From an uncultured bacterium (lineage in GTDB: Bacteria > Bacillota > Clostridia > Oscillospirales > Oscillospiraceae), in assembly GCA_949286295.1 (NCBI GenBank), contig CASECK010000168.1, forward strand, positions 1 through 12,804: a DNA stretch of 12,804 nucleotides. The letters are read 5' to 3'. A program made the position numbers and the translations under genes. The notes under the pieces were generated by a model, which made no database searches, was not told where the DNA came from, and saw only the letters and a list, made by a program, of their open reading frames with translations. This document shows, piece by piece, positions 6,101 through 12,419 of this stretch (the stretch's first letter is position 1; each line of letters opens with the position of its first letter).

Positions 6101-7627
6101 TTACCGGGCGCTGGGAATCAGGAGCATCCGCCCCATGGGCAGGTCCTCCTCCTCCAGCTCGTTGGCTTGAAGAATGCGCTGCATGGTAGTACCGTAGGCC
6201 TTGGCGATGTCCCACAGGCTCTCCCCCGGCGCGGCCAGACGCAGTACCACAGAGGGGCGCGCCCCCTCCCCGGCGCTGCGCACCTCGCCCAGGCGCGCGC
6301 CAGTTACGGCCGGCTGGGTGTCAATCAGAGTGCACAGGCAGTGGAATTCCACGGTGAAGCGCACCTCTACCCCGCCGGCCACCACAGCGGGATAGACCTC
6401 GCCGGGGCACAGGCAGCGGCAGGAGCAGCGGACGTTGTCTCCCCCCTCCAGGCGGCAGGAGACAGGCACGCAGCGCTGCACACACTGGACTTGCTCCTCC
6501 TCGTCGGTATAGAGCACCGTGACCCAGGCCTCCGCCGTCAGGACCAGCTCGGCCCCCTCCCGGCTCTGAGTCACCTGTCCCAGCGCCAGGCGTCCATCCA
6601 CCACTGAGCGTACGCTCTCCCCGGTCTCCAGCAGTTCCCGGACGGCCTGGGGCCGGACAGACAGCTCGCCCAGCCGGCACAGCCGCTGGGGCTGGCTGTC
6701 CACCTCCATCTGCCAGTTGGTGCTGTACAGGTCCTGGAGCAGCGTGACCGGCCGGCGGCTGCGGACCTGCGCCTGGGCCAGCAGCTCCAGGGTCACCTCC
6801 AAATCCCGCCCGTCTCCCGGGACCGGCTGGCACTGAAGGCTGGCCACCTCCACTTCCACCTGGCAGTCCCCCTCCTCTCCCGCGCCGGACACCTCGATAA
6901 CCTGGGAGAAGGGCAGGGACTCCTGGGCGGCGGTCAGCCCGCCGTCCGGCTCCTGGAGCAGCAGGTACACCTCCGCCGTCCCTTTGAAAATCAGCTTGCT
7001 GCCAATCAGCTTACTGTCGGTACACAGGGGCTGGACCCGGCAGGCCAGCAGCTGCGGCGCCTCGCCCATTCCGGCCTGGAGTCTCACCTGTTCCGTAAAT
7101 GTAAAGGGCTTTTCCTGTACGCAGCAGAGCTGATAGTCCTCCCCCTGGAACTGCTTTTGGCAGACCGCGGCCTGCTCGCAGTTGGACACCCCGCCGCAGA
7201 TGGTCCGCTCCGTGGGCTGGCAGGCGGTCACATCCACCGCCAAATCCACCCGCAGCAGCACCTTTCGCGGGTTGAGCGCCCGCGCCTGGGCGCTCCGGAG
7301 CCGGGGAGCTGCCAGCACGACGCCCCGCTCGGTGAGGCCGGGGGCCTCCGCCTGGCAGGTGAAGGGAAGGCCCACCTCCATCCGGCGAAGGCCGCCGCCG
7401 CCCTCCGGCTGATACAGGATGGCCGCCCGCACCATCCCGGTGACCTGGGCGGACCCCTCCCGGGCCTGCTTGCCGCTGAGGGTCGCCTGGCCGCATACAT
7501 CCACGATTCGCAGAATGTCGGGGCAGGCGTCGGGGACGATGCTCTCCAGGGTCTCCTCCTGGCACAGGGTGACCTCCGCCACCGTCTCGTAGCTGGTGAT
7601 GGTCTCGCGCTCAAATTCCAGTTCCAT
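6101..7627 (-). CDS. sipL: SPOCS (DUF3794)/LysM coat morphogenetic protein, SipL-like
   Basis: A 508-residue protein with the architecture of C. difficile SipL (about 519 residues), which binds SpoIVA through its LysM domain and is needed to localise the coat; it plays the role of SpoVID in Bacillus. I see three SPOCS/DUF3794-like repeats: about 32-140 (PDACPDILRIVDVCG), about 200-290 (DSKLIGSKLIFKGTAEVYLL), about 335-440. A C-terminal LysM at about 463-506 starts AAPGESLWDIAKAYGTT and ends MLLIPSA. It is unusually cysteine-rich (24 Cys by my count), including CSCRCLC at 401-407. No signal peptide or membrane segment is seen, fitting a mother-cell cytoplasmic protein. ATG 7627 has GGGAG 8 nt upstream. 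It lies between spoVM and spoIVA, all on the minus strand, which supports the SipL assignment over other DUF3794-LysM proteins. Confidence 0.9.
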   Translation of the reverse strand: MELEFERETITSYETVAEVTLCQEETLESIVPDACPDILRIVDVCGQATLSGKQAREGSAQVTGMVRAAILYQPEGGGGLRRMEVGLPFTCQAEAPGLTERGVVLAAPRLRSAQARALNPRKVLLRVDLAVDVTACQPTERTICGGVSNCEQAAVCQKQFQGEDYQLCCVQEKPFTFTEQVRLQAGMGEAPQLLACRVQPLCTDSKLIGSKLIFKGTAEVYLLLQEPDGGLTAAQESLPFSQVIEVSGAGEEGDCQVEVEVASLQCQPVPGDGRDLEVTLELLAQAQVRSRRPVTLLQDLYSTNWQMEVDSQPQRLCRLGELSVRPQAVRELLETGESVRSVVDGRLALGQVTQSREGAELVLTAEAWVTVLYTDEEEQVQCVQRCVPVSCRLEGGDNVRCSCRCLCPGEVYPAVVAGGVEVRFTVEFHCLCTLIDTQPAVTGARLGEVRSAGEGARPSVVLRLAAPGESLWDIAKAYGTTMQRILQANELEEEDLPMGRMLLIPSAR

Positions 7628-7645
7628 GGTGTCCTCTCCCTTTTC

Positions 7646-7687
7646 AGTGTCGGTGTCCGTCCCTTTGGGACTCGCCTTTGTGACACT
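7646..7687 (-). promoter_or_regulatory. Stem-loop in the sipL leader
   Basis: On the minus strand, GTCCC-AAA-GGGAC (7671-7659) forms a tight hairpin. AGTGTC (7687-7682) can pair with GACACT (7651-7646) around it, ending just before the ribosome binding site. The outer strand overlaps the predicted -10 box, so the full structure forms only in transcripts reading through from spoVM. Confidence 0.35.
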
Positions 7688-7713
7688 ATATGTGGGAGCG
7701 GCGCTATGTATGC
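7685..7713 (-). promoter_or_regulatory. Candidate sigma-E-like promoter of sipL
   Basis: Minus strand GCATACA (7713-7707), 14-nt spacer, CATATAGT (7692-7685). It matches the recalled sigma-E pattern at 5 of 7 and 7 of 8 positions with the same spacer as at spoIVA. It lies between the spoVM stop and the sipL start, with a predicted leader of about 50 nt. Confidence 0.5.
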
Positions 7714-7739
7714 GCTCTTCTCATTTCAGCTTGAAGAGC
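7714..7739 (-). other. Hairpin over the spoVM stop codon
   Basis: Minus strand GCTCTTC (7739-7733) pairs with GAAGAGC (7720-7714), a perfect 7-bp stem with a 12-nt loop that includes the end of the 23-codon gene. There is no T run, so it looks more like an mRNA-stabilising or processing structure than a terminator. Confidence 0.4.
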
Positions 7740-7792
7740 CGGCGCAGCAGCCCCCTCAGACACCGGGGGGAACGCACCACCACGATACCCAT
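7721..7792 (-). CDS. spoVM: SpoVM-like 23-residue amphipathic peptide
   Basis: ATG 7792 to TGA 7721 encodes 23 residues: MGIVVVRSPRC then LRGLLRRLFKLK. B. subtilis SpoVM (26 residues) is a curved amphipathic helix that senses the convex forespore membrane and recruits SpoIVA. Aligned without gaps, this peptide shares the helix-breaking Pro9, Leu12, Gly14 and Arg17 and has a basic residue at 7 and 10, with a hydrophobic N-terminus and a basic amphipathic tail. The ribosome binding site is strong (GGGAGGGGAGGG ending 8 nt before ATG). The gene sits alone between the guaB terminator and sipL, and sipL and spoIVA follow on the same strand, exactly the partners expected. The peptide is shorter than the Bacillus one by three C-terminal residues. 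Such a short ORF could occur by chance, but motif, signal and context agree. Confidence 0.85.
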   Translation of the reverse strand: MGIVVVRSPRCLRGLLRRLFKLK

Positions 7793-7841
7793 AACCAAAA
7801 CCCTCCCCTCCCATTCAGACTGGCCGTTGCCGGCTTAATCC

Positions 7842-7871
7842 ATTATATGGCCGCGGGCGGCAGGTGTGCAA
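7842..7871 (-). promoter_or_regulatory. Candidate promoter of spoVM
   Basis: Minus strand CATATAAT (7849-7842) contains a perfect sigma-A -10 (TATAAT) and is also 7 of 8 to a sigma-E -10 (CATACAnT). A poor -35, TTGCAC (7871-7866), is 18 nt upstream of TATAAT; no ATATT-type -35 box is visible. The sigma factor cannot be decided from sequence. It lies directly after the guaB terminator. Confidence 0.5.
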
Positions 7872-7900
7872 AAAAGCGGCCTCCCGAATCGGGAGGCCGC
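7870..7900 (-). terminator. Intrinsic terminator of guaB
   Basis: GCGGCCTCCCG (7876-7886) pairs perfectly with CGGGAGGCCGC (7890-7900) around a 3-nt loop, followed on the minus strand by six T (7875-7870). It lies 14 nt downstream of the guaB stop. Confidence 0.93.
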
Positions 7901-7914
7901 GGTCCTCAGGATAC

Positions 7915-9390
7915 TCAGTTGGGATTGACGGTGTAGTTTGGCGCCTCTTTGGTGATGTAGATGTCGTGGGGGTGGGACTCCCGCAGGCCGGCGGCGGTAA
8001 TCTGCATAAACTGCGCCTTGCGGTGCAGCTCGAGGATGTCGTGGCAGCCGGTGTAGCCCATGCCGGCCTTCAGGCCGCCCATCAGCTGATAGACCGTCTC
8101 GCCCACAGCCCCCTTGTAGGGCACCCGGCCCTCCACGCCCTCGGGAACCAGCTTTTTGTTGTTCTGCTGGAAATAGCGGTCCTTGGAGCCCTGGCTCATC
8201 GCGGCCAGGGAGCCCATGCCCCGGTAGACCTTGAACTGGCGGCCCTGGAAGACCTCCGTGTCCCCAGGGGACTCCTCGCATCCGGCCAGCAGGGAACCCA
8301 GCATGACCACGCTGGCCCCGGCGGCCAGCGCCTTGGCAATGTCGCCGGAGTACTTGATGCCGCCGTCGGCGATGATGGGGATGTCGTACTGGGCGGCCAC
8401 ACAGGCGGCGTCATAGACAGCGGTAATCTGGGGCACGCCGATACCGGCCACCACCCGGGTGGTACAGATGGAGCCGGGGCCGATGCCGATTTTCACACAG
8501 TCGGCCCCCGCCTCGATAAGGGCGCGGGTCCCCTCGGCGGTGGCCACGTTGCCGGCAATGAGCTGCACATCGGGATACAGGGCCTTGATACGCTTGACGC
8601 AGTTGAGGATGTTCTGGGAGTGGCCGTGGGCGGAATCCAGCGCCAGCACGTCGGCCCCGGCCTCCACCAGGGCGGCCACCCGGTCCAGCACATCGGCGGT
8701 GACGCCGATGGCGGCGCCCACCAGCAGGCGGCCCTTCTCGTCCCGGGCGGAGTTGGGGTAGACCTCGGCCTTCTCGATGTCCTTGATGGTGATTAGGCCC
8801 TTCAGGCGGAACTCCTCGTCCACGATGGGCAGCTTCTCAATCTTGTGCCGGCGCAGAATCTCCTTGGCCTCGGCCAGGGTGGTGCCCTCGGGCGCGGTGA
8901 CCAGGTTGTCCTTGGTCATCACGTTGTCGATGAGCTGATTCATGTCGGTCTCAAACTTCATATCCCGGTTGGTGATGATGCCAATCAGCCTGCCGTTGTC
9001 GCAGATTGGCACGCCGGAGATGCGGTATTTCGCCATCAGTTCGTCGGCCTCGGCCAGGGTGTGGCCCGGCCCCAGCCAGAAGGGGTTGGTGATGACGCCG
9101 TTCTCGCTGCGCTTGACCATATCCACCTGCTCGGCCTGCTGGCTGATGGACATATTCTTATGAATGACGCCGATGCCGCCCTCCCGGGCGATGGCAATCG
9201 CCATACGGTACTCGGTCACCGTGTCCATGGCGGCGCTGATCAGCGGGATATTCAGATGAATCTTCCGGGTCAGGCGGGTGCGCAGATCGATGTCGGCGGG
9301 CAGCACATCGCTGGCGGCGGGGATGAGCAGCACGTCGTCAAAGGTCAGGCCCTGCTTGACAAACTTCTGGGAGGCGTCCTGGTTGACCAT
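7915..9390 (-). CDS. guaB: Inosine-5'-monophosphate dehydrogenase
   Basis: Oxidises IMP to XMP with NAD+, the committed step of GMP synthesis in the cytoplasm. The 491-residue product has the normal length and order: TIM barrel from TFDDVLLIPA (16-25), a CBS pair at about 95-205 inserted in the barrel, then the active-site loop GPGSICTTR (304-312) with catalytic Cys309, substrate-binding ADGG (341-344), the MGSL region, and flap residues SKDRYFQ (Arg405, Tyr406). It continues EGVEGRVPYKG and ends shortly after HPHDIYIT. I chose ATG 9390 (MVNQDASQKF) because AAGGAG is 10 nt upstream and the usual N-terminus starts there; the frame continues upstream to 9492 through the promoter. Its own promoter and terminator make it a single-gene unit. 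No guanine riboswitch fits in the ~67-nt leader. Confidence 0.98.
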   Translation of the reverse strand: MVNQDASQKFVKQGLTFDDVLLIPAASDVLPADIDLRTRLTRKIHLNIPLISAAMDTVTEYRMAIAIAREGGIGVIHKNMSISQQAEQVDMVKRSENGVITNPFWLGPGHTLAEADELMAKYRISGVPICDNGRLIGIITNRDMKFETDMNQLIDNVMTKDNLVTAPEGTTLAEAKEILRRHKIEKLPIVDEEFRLKGLITIKDIEKAEVYPNSARDEKGRLLVGAAIGVTADVLDRVAALVEAGADVLALDSAHGHSQNILNCVKRIKALYPDVQLIAGNVATAEGTRALIEAGADCVKIGIGPGSICTTRVVAGIGVPQITAVYDAACVAAQYDIPIIADGGIKYSGDIAKALAAGASVVMLGSLLAGCEESPGDTEVFQGRQFKVYRGMGSLAAMSQGSKDRYFQQNNKKLVPEGVEGRVPYKGAVGETVYQLMGGLKAGMGYTGCHDILELHRKAQFMQITAAGLRESHPHDIYITKEAPNYTVNPN

Positions 9391-9408
9391 TTGTCTACAA
9401 CTCCTTTT

Positions 9409-9426
9409 CCGCTCCGGCAGGCCGGG
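9409..9426 (-). promoter_or_regulatory. Small hairpin in the guaB leader
   Basis: Minus strand GCCCCGG pairs with CCGGAGC (one mismatch) around CCTG, three nt upstream of the AAGGAG ribosome binding site. It could modulate initiation, but nothing more can be said. Confidence 0.3.
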
Positions 9427-9463
9427 GCAATCTTCACTTGGCGTTTGGGTGAATATTGGATTA

Positions 9464-9492
9464 ATTGTACTCGCGGCCTTCTGCCTTGTCAA
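9464..9492 (-). promoter_or_regulatory. Sigma-A promoter of guaB
   Basis: Minus strand TTGACA (9492-9487), 17-nt spacer, TACAAT (9469-9464): perfect -35, one mismatch in -10. The -35 box includes the TGA stop codon of the upstream thioesterase gene. Predicted start near 9457. Confidence 0.85.
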
Positions 9493-10232
9493 GAAAGCAC
9501 TTCACCAAAAAACAGGGCCGACTCGAAGCGGGATTTGCCGCTCTCGTCCACGCCGCAGACATAGCGGCTGTCCCCTTGGCCGCCGGTCTGAATCTGAAGC
9601 ACCTCGCCGGGGCGGCACTCGGCCAGATAGCCAATCTGCATCTCCGCCAGAAAGCGGCCGCCGGGCAGGTCCTCCATATGCAGGGCGTCGCAGGCGAAGT
9701 CCGCGTAGCGGGTGTTGTTCACATGGCCGTTGATGTCGCAGTCGCTATACCGCATAGGCCGCCGCTCCGCGGTGCGCAGGGCGTCAGGCCGGCGGAGCTT
9801 GGCCAGGGTCATGGTTTTGCACAGCTCTCCCCCGCCGGTTCCGGCCAGCTCCGTGATGCTCCCCAGGCGCAGCAGCTTATGGGCATCCACGCTGGCCAGC
9901 ACCCAGGCGGACACCGATTCCCCCACCGGCTGGCCATTGGCCAGAATGTCGTAGTCCCGGTACATCAGGGCGCCCCGGCTGCCCCGGTGCCAGGTGCGGA
10001 TGGTGAGCCTGTCCTCGAATTCCAGCGGCCGGGACAGCCGGTACCAGGACCGGGCCAGCATCCAAAAGGCCCCGTAGCGCTCAATCAGCATTTCCCGGGA
10101 AAAGCCCCCCTCCTCCGCCGCCAGGGTGGCGGCGTTCTGCAGGTGGTCCAGCAGGGCCGAGGCCTTGCAGTGCCCCCGCCCGTCCACATCCAGGCCGGAC
10201 AGGCGGATGTGATGTTCAAAAAATGTGCTCAT
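9489..10232 (-). CDS. Acyl-ACP thioesterase (FatA/FatB-type double hotdog)
   Basis: A 247-residue protein of the acyl-ACP thioesterase family (PF01643 type), which hydrolyses fatty acyl-ACP to free fatty acid and ACP. The N-terminal hotdog includes the segment FWMLARSWYRLSRPLEFEDRL (about 56-76), typical of the family. The C-terminal hotdog carries the active-site motif SDCDINGHVNNTRYADF, with Asp166, Asn168 and His170. YLAECRPGE gives Glu205/Cys206 at the position of the third catalytic residue in plant enzymes. Length fits bacterial members. ATG 10232 overlaps the stop of the upstream zinc-ribbon gene (ATGA) and has AAGGAG 7 nt upstream, so the two are co-translated. The chain-length preference cannot be read. 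A link between the two products is suggested only by this coupling. Confidence 0.93.
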   Translation of the reverse strand: MSTFFEHHIRLSGLDVDGRGHCKASALLDHLQNAATLAAEEGGFSREMLIERYGAFWMLARSWYRLSRPLEFEDRLTIRTWHRGSRGALMYRDYDILANGQPVGESVSAWVLASVDAHKLLRLGSITELAGTGGGELCKTMTLAKLRRPDALRTAERRPMRYSDCDINGHVNNTRYADFACDALHMEDLPGGRFLAEMQIGYLAECRPGEVLQIQTGGQGDSRYVCGVDESGKSRFESALFFGEVLS

Positions 10233-10852
10233 GGCCTCTCCTTCCCATGTATCAAAAGCTCTGTCTTGCAGCAGATGTCGTCAATATCGCCGGCGGTGGC
10301 GGCGGGGAGGCGCATCTGGGCGCCGCAGTCCTGGCAGATAAGGTCCACTGAGCTGAAATTCACCCGAAAGGTCCACTTTTTAGAGCCGCAGGCGCAGGAG
10401 ATTCCTCCCCGGGCGGCGATATCCCGAATCTCAGACAGGACCTCCTCCATCACCATTTCGTCCAGGAAGGCCCCACGGCCGGCGGCATCCTGGCCCAGCT
10501 TGTCCACCGCCTGCTCCAGCCGGGCGGTGGCGGCATACACCGGACCCTCCTCCCCCACATAGCAGCAGTCCAGCCCCGACTGGGCGCAGGAGAAGGCCAG
10601 GGCCTTCTCCCGAATAAAGGCTTTGGCAGAGCAGGACACCTGGTGATTCCGGCCGCAGAACAGGCAGGGAACCATCAGGCGCACCCGCTCGGGCAGGAAC
10701 TCTACCAGCAGCTCCGACTTGCCGCAGGGGCACTTGATGTGGGCGGGGGCGGCCGCCAGGGAAAACAGGTCCCGCTCCACAATCACTGACTGGAGACAGT
10801 GGGGGCAGATGTAGGAGAGAAACCGCTTTGTCTCTTGTACCATAGAATTCAT
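10229..10852 (-). CDS. Uncharacterised cysteine-rich zinc-ribbon protein
   Basis: A 207-residue soluble protein with 16 Cys, mostly in zinc-ribbon-like pairs: CPHC (16-19) with CPC (41-43), CLFC (63-66) with Cys74 or Cys89, and CAC (153-155) with CQDC (173-176), plus double Cys at 96-97 and 194-195. A helical stretch without Cys (about 105-148) separates the N- and C-terminal ribbons. I do not recognise a named family. The layout suggests a structural metal-binding or nucleic-acid/protein adaptor, but no catalytic motif is visible. Two in-frame ATGs (10852, 10843) both have weak ribosome binding sites (AAGAAAG before the first), so the start is uncertain by three residues. It follows the 156-aa gene by 64 nt and overlaps the thioesterase gene. 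Confidence 0.8.
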   Translation of the reverse strand: MNSMVQETKRFLSYICPHCLQSVIVERDLFSLAAAPAHIKCPCGKSELLVEFLPERVRLMVPCLFCGRNHQVSCSAKAFIREKALAFSCAQSGLDCCYVGEEGPVYAATARLEQAVDKLGQDAAGRGAFLDEMVMEEVLSEIRDIAARGGISCACGSKKWTFRVNFSSVDLICQDCGAQMRLPAATAGDIDDICCKTELLIHGKERP

Positions 10853-10916
10853 TCTTTCTTGTTCTTGATTTCTGGGCGGCGCGTCAGGGATACCGCGCCC
10901 TACATAGGGGATGTCC
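10853..10916 (-). other. Hairpin-containing spacer between two operon genes
   Basis: Two small inverted repeats on the minus strand: TAGGG/CCCTA around ACATC next to the upstream stop codon, then GGCGCG/CGCGCC around about 10 nt. No T run and no convincing promoter, so the downstream pair is probably transcribed from the phoH side. Confidence 0.35.
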
Positions 10917-11387
10917 CTACGGCGGCCCCTCCGCCGGCTCGTCCAACGTCCAGGGGAGGTATAGGCTCACGTCCAGGTCGAAGTGGGGCTGGGGGAATTC
11001 CGGCTTTACGGGGAAGGTCTCATGACCCAGCATCAGCCCGCCCCAAGGGAGCTCCACCAGAGGCCCCCAGTTCTGCCCGCTGTCCGCCCCGGCGGGCTTG
11101 TCCAGAATGGTTCCCGCCACACGCCAGGACAGCTGGTAGAGCAGTCCCTTTTCCTTCCAGTCCTTACCGTGGTAGAGTTCGCAGACATAGGTGGCCTTCT
11201 CCGGCGGGATGGACAGGCTGTCCAGGATGGCCATGAGCTCCTCCGGCAGCTTCCGCTCCCGGGCCAGGGCCAGGAAATTGCGGCAGTGGCCGCAGGAGCA
11301 GTCCCAGTCTCCGGACTTTTCATAGTAGCCCCGGGTGGCCTTCAGGTCCACCTGTACCCCATAGCCGTACCAGGAAAAGGCGGTCAT
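10917..11387 (-). CDS. Uncharacterised 156-residue protein following phoH
   Basis: No named family recognised. The protein is soluble and rich in aromatic residues. The N-terminus WYGYGVQVDLKATRGYYEK is followed by a compact CSCGHC cluster (Cys30, Cys32, His34, Cys35) that could bind zinc, then NFLALARERKLP and a helical stretch. The second half alternates Trp/Pro/Gly with strand-like segments (GTILDKP, LVELPWGGLML, LDVSLYLPW), reminiscent of a small beta domain. ATG 11387 overlaps the phoH stop (ATGA) and AAGGAG lies 9 nt upstream within phoH, so expression is coupled to phoH. In many Firmicutes phoH is followed by the pgpH/yqfF and ybeY genes; neither is found here and this protein resembles neither. 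Confidence 0.8.
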   Translation of the reverse strand: MTAFSWYGYGVQVDLKATRGYYEKSGDWDCSCGHCRNFLALARERKLPEELMAILDSLSIPPEKATYVCELYHGKDWKEKGLLYQLSWRVAGTILDKPAGADSGQNWGPLVELPWGGLMLGHETFPVKPEFPQPHFDLDVSLYLPWTLDEPAEGPP

Positions 11388-12373
11388 TTGCGGTACTCCT
11401 TCTTGTTATTGGCCCCCCGGCGCTGCTCGTCCACCTCATAGGCCCGGATAATCTTCTGCACCAGGGCGTGGCGGACCACGTCGGACTCGGTGAGGCGCAG
11501 GATGGCGATATCCTCCACCCCTTTGAGCACCCGCATGGCCTCCTTCAGCCCGGAGGCCATGTCGCGGGGCAAATCAATCTGGGTGATGTCGCCGGTGATG
11601 ACAATCTTGGAGCCAAAGCCCAGCCGGGTGAGAAACATCTTCATCTGCTCCCGGGAGGTGTTCTGGGCCTCGTCCAGAATGATAAAGCTGTCGTCCAGGG
11701 TGCGCCCCCGCATATAGGCCAGGGGGGCCACCTCGATGTTCCCCCGCTCCAGGTATTTCTGATAGGTCTCGGGGCCCAGCATCTCGAACAGGGCGTCGTA
11801 CAGGGGGCGCAGGTAGGGGTCCACCTTGGACTGCAAATCACCGGGCAAAAACCCCAGCCGCTCCCCCGCCTCCACCGCCGGGCGGGTGAGGATGATGCGG
11901 TTGATCTCCTTGGCCCGGAAGGCGGCCACGGCGGCCGCCACCGCCAGATAGGTCTTGCCCGTCCCGGCCGGGCCGATGCCCAGGGTGACCACATTGTCCC
12001 GGATGGCCTCCACATATTTCTTCTGCCCCAGGGTCTTGGCCTTGATAGGCTTGCCCTTGGCGGTGATGCAGATGACATCGCTGGCCAGCTGCTCAATCTG
12101 ATTCTCCCGGCCCTCCCGGACCAGCTGGATGATATAGCGCACATTCTGCTCGGTGATGCTCTCCCCCTTAGAGGACAGGGTCATGAGGTTTTCAATGGCC
12201 CGGACGGCGTACATGACCCCCTCCGGGTCCTCCCCCGACACCTTGAGCAGGGAATCCCGGCTCACCACCGTCACGCCCAACTCATGCTCAATAAGACGGA
12301 TATTCTCGTCAAAGGAGCCGAATACGTTGATGGTCTCCTCCAGACGCTCCAAGCTGATGGTCTGTTCTGTCAT
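11384..12373 (-). CDS. phoH: PhoH-like P-loop ATPase
   Basis: A 329-residue member of the PhoH/YbeZ family (B. subtilis PhoH about 319), a cytoplasmic ATPase linked to RNA and ribosome metabolism and usually encoded with YbeY. An N-terminal small domain (about 14-65, FGSFDENIRLIEHELGV) resembles the KH-like region of the family. The P-loop domain has Walker A GPAGTGKT (134-141), LTRPAVEAGERLGFLPGD (162-179), Walker B IILDEAQN (231-238) and TGDITQIDLPR (260-270). I prefer ATG 12373 (MTEQTISLERLEE) because AGGAG lies 11 nt upstream and the family N-terminus starts there; the frame could extend to 12457 but would overlap yqfD. The gene lies 46 nt downstream of yqfD, the conserved order yqfD-phoH of sporulating Firmicutes. 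Confidence 0.96.
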   Translation of the reverse strand: MTEQTISLERLEETINVFGSFDENIRLIEHELGVTVVSRDSLLKVSGEDPEGVMYAVRAIENLMTLSSKGESITEQNVRYIIQLVREGRENQIEQLASDVICITAKGKPIKAKTLGQKKYVEAIRDNVVTLGIGPAGTGKTYLAVAAAVAAFRAKEINRIILTRPAVEAGERLGFLPGDLQSKVDPYLRPLYDALFEMLGPETYQKYLERGNIEVAPLAYMRGRTLDDSFIILDEAQNTSREQMKMFLTRLGFGSKIVITGDITQIDLPRDMASGLKEAMRVLKGVEDIAILRLTESDVVRHALVQKIIRAYEVDEQRRGANNKKEYRK

Positions 12374-12419
12374 TGGTATAAAATCTCCTGCCTTTGACGG
12401 GGCCGGTTCCGCCCCGGAA

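Noticed and set aside
7864..8796. 310-codon plus-strand frame over guaB
   Set aside because: Starts inside the guaB terminator and runs antisense to guaB; Gly/His/Ala-rich shadow.
9391..9457. Purine riboswitch in the guaB leader
   Set aside because: The leader is only about 67 nt, with one small hairpin and no three-way purine aptamer.
9391..9492. N-terminal extension of guaB to 9492
   Set aside because: Covers the TTGACA/TACAAT promoter and its transcription start; family N-terminus fits ATG 9390.
9465..10562. 365-codon plus-strand frame over the thioesterase and zinc-ribbon genes
   Set aside because: Antisense to two genes with clear motifs; spans the guaB promoter; an effect of GC-rich codon use.
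11468..12397. 309-codon plus-strand frame over phoH
   Set aside because: Antisense of phoH, shadow of GC-rich third positions.
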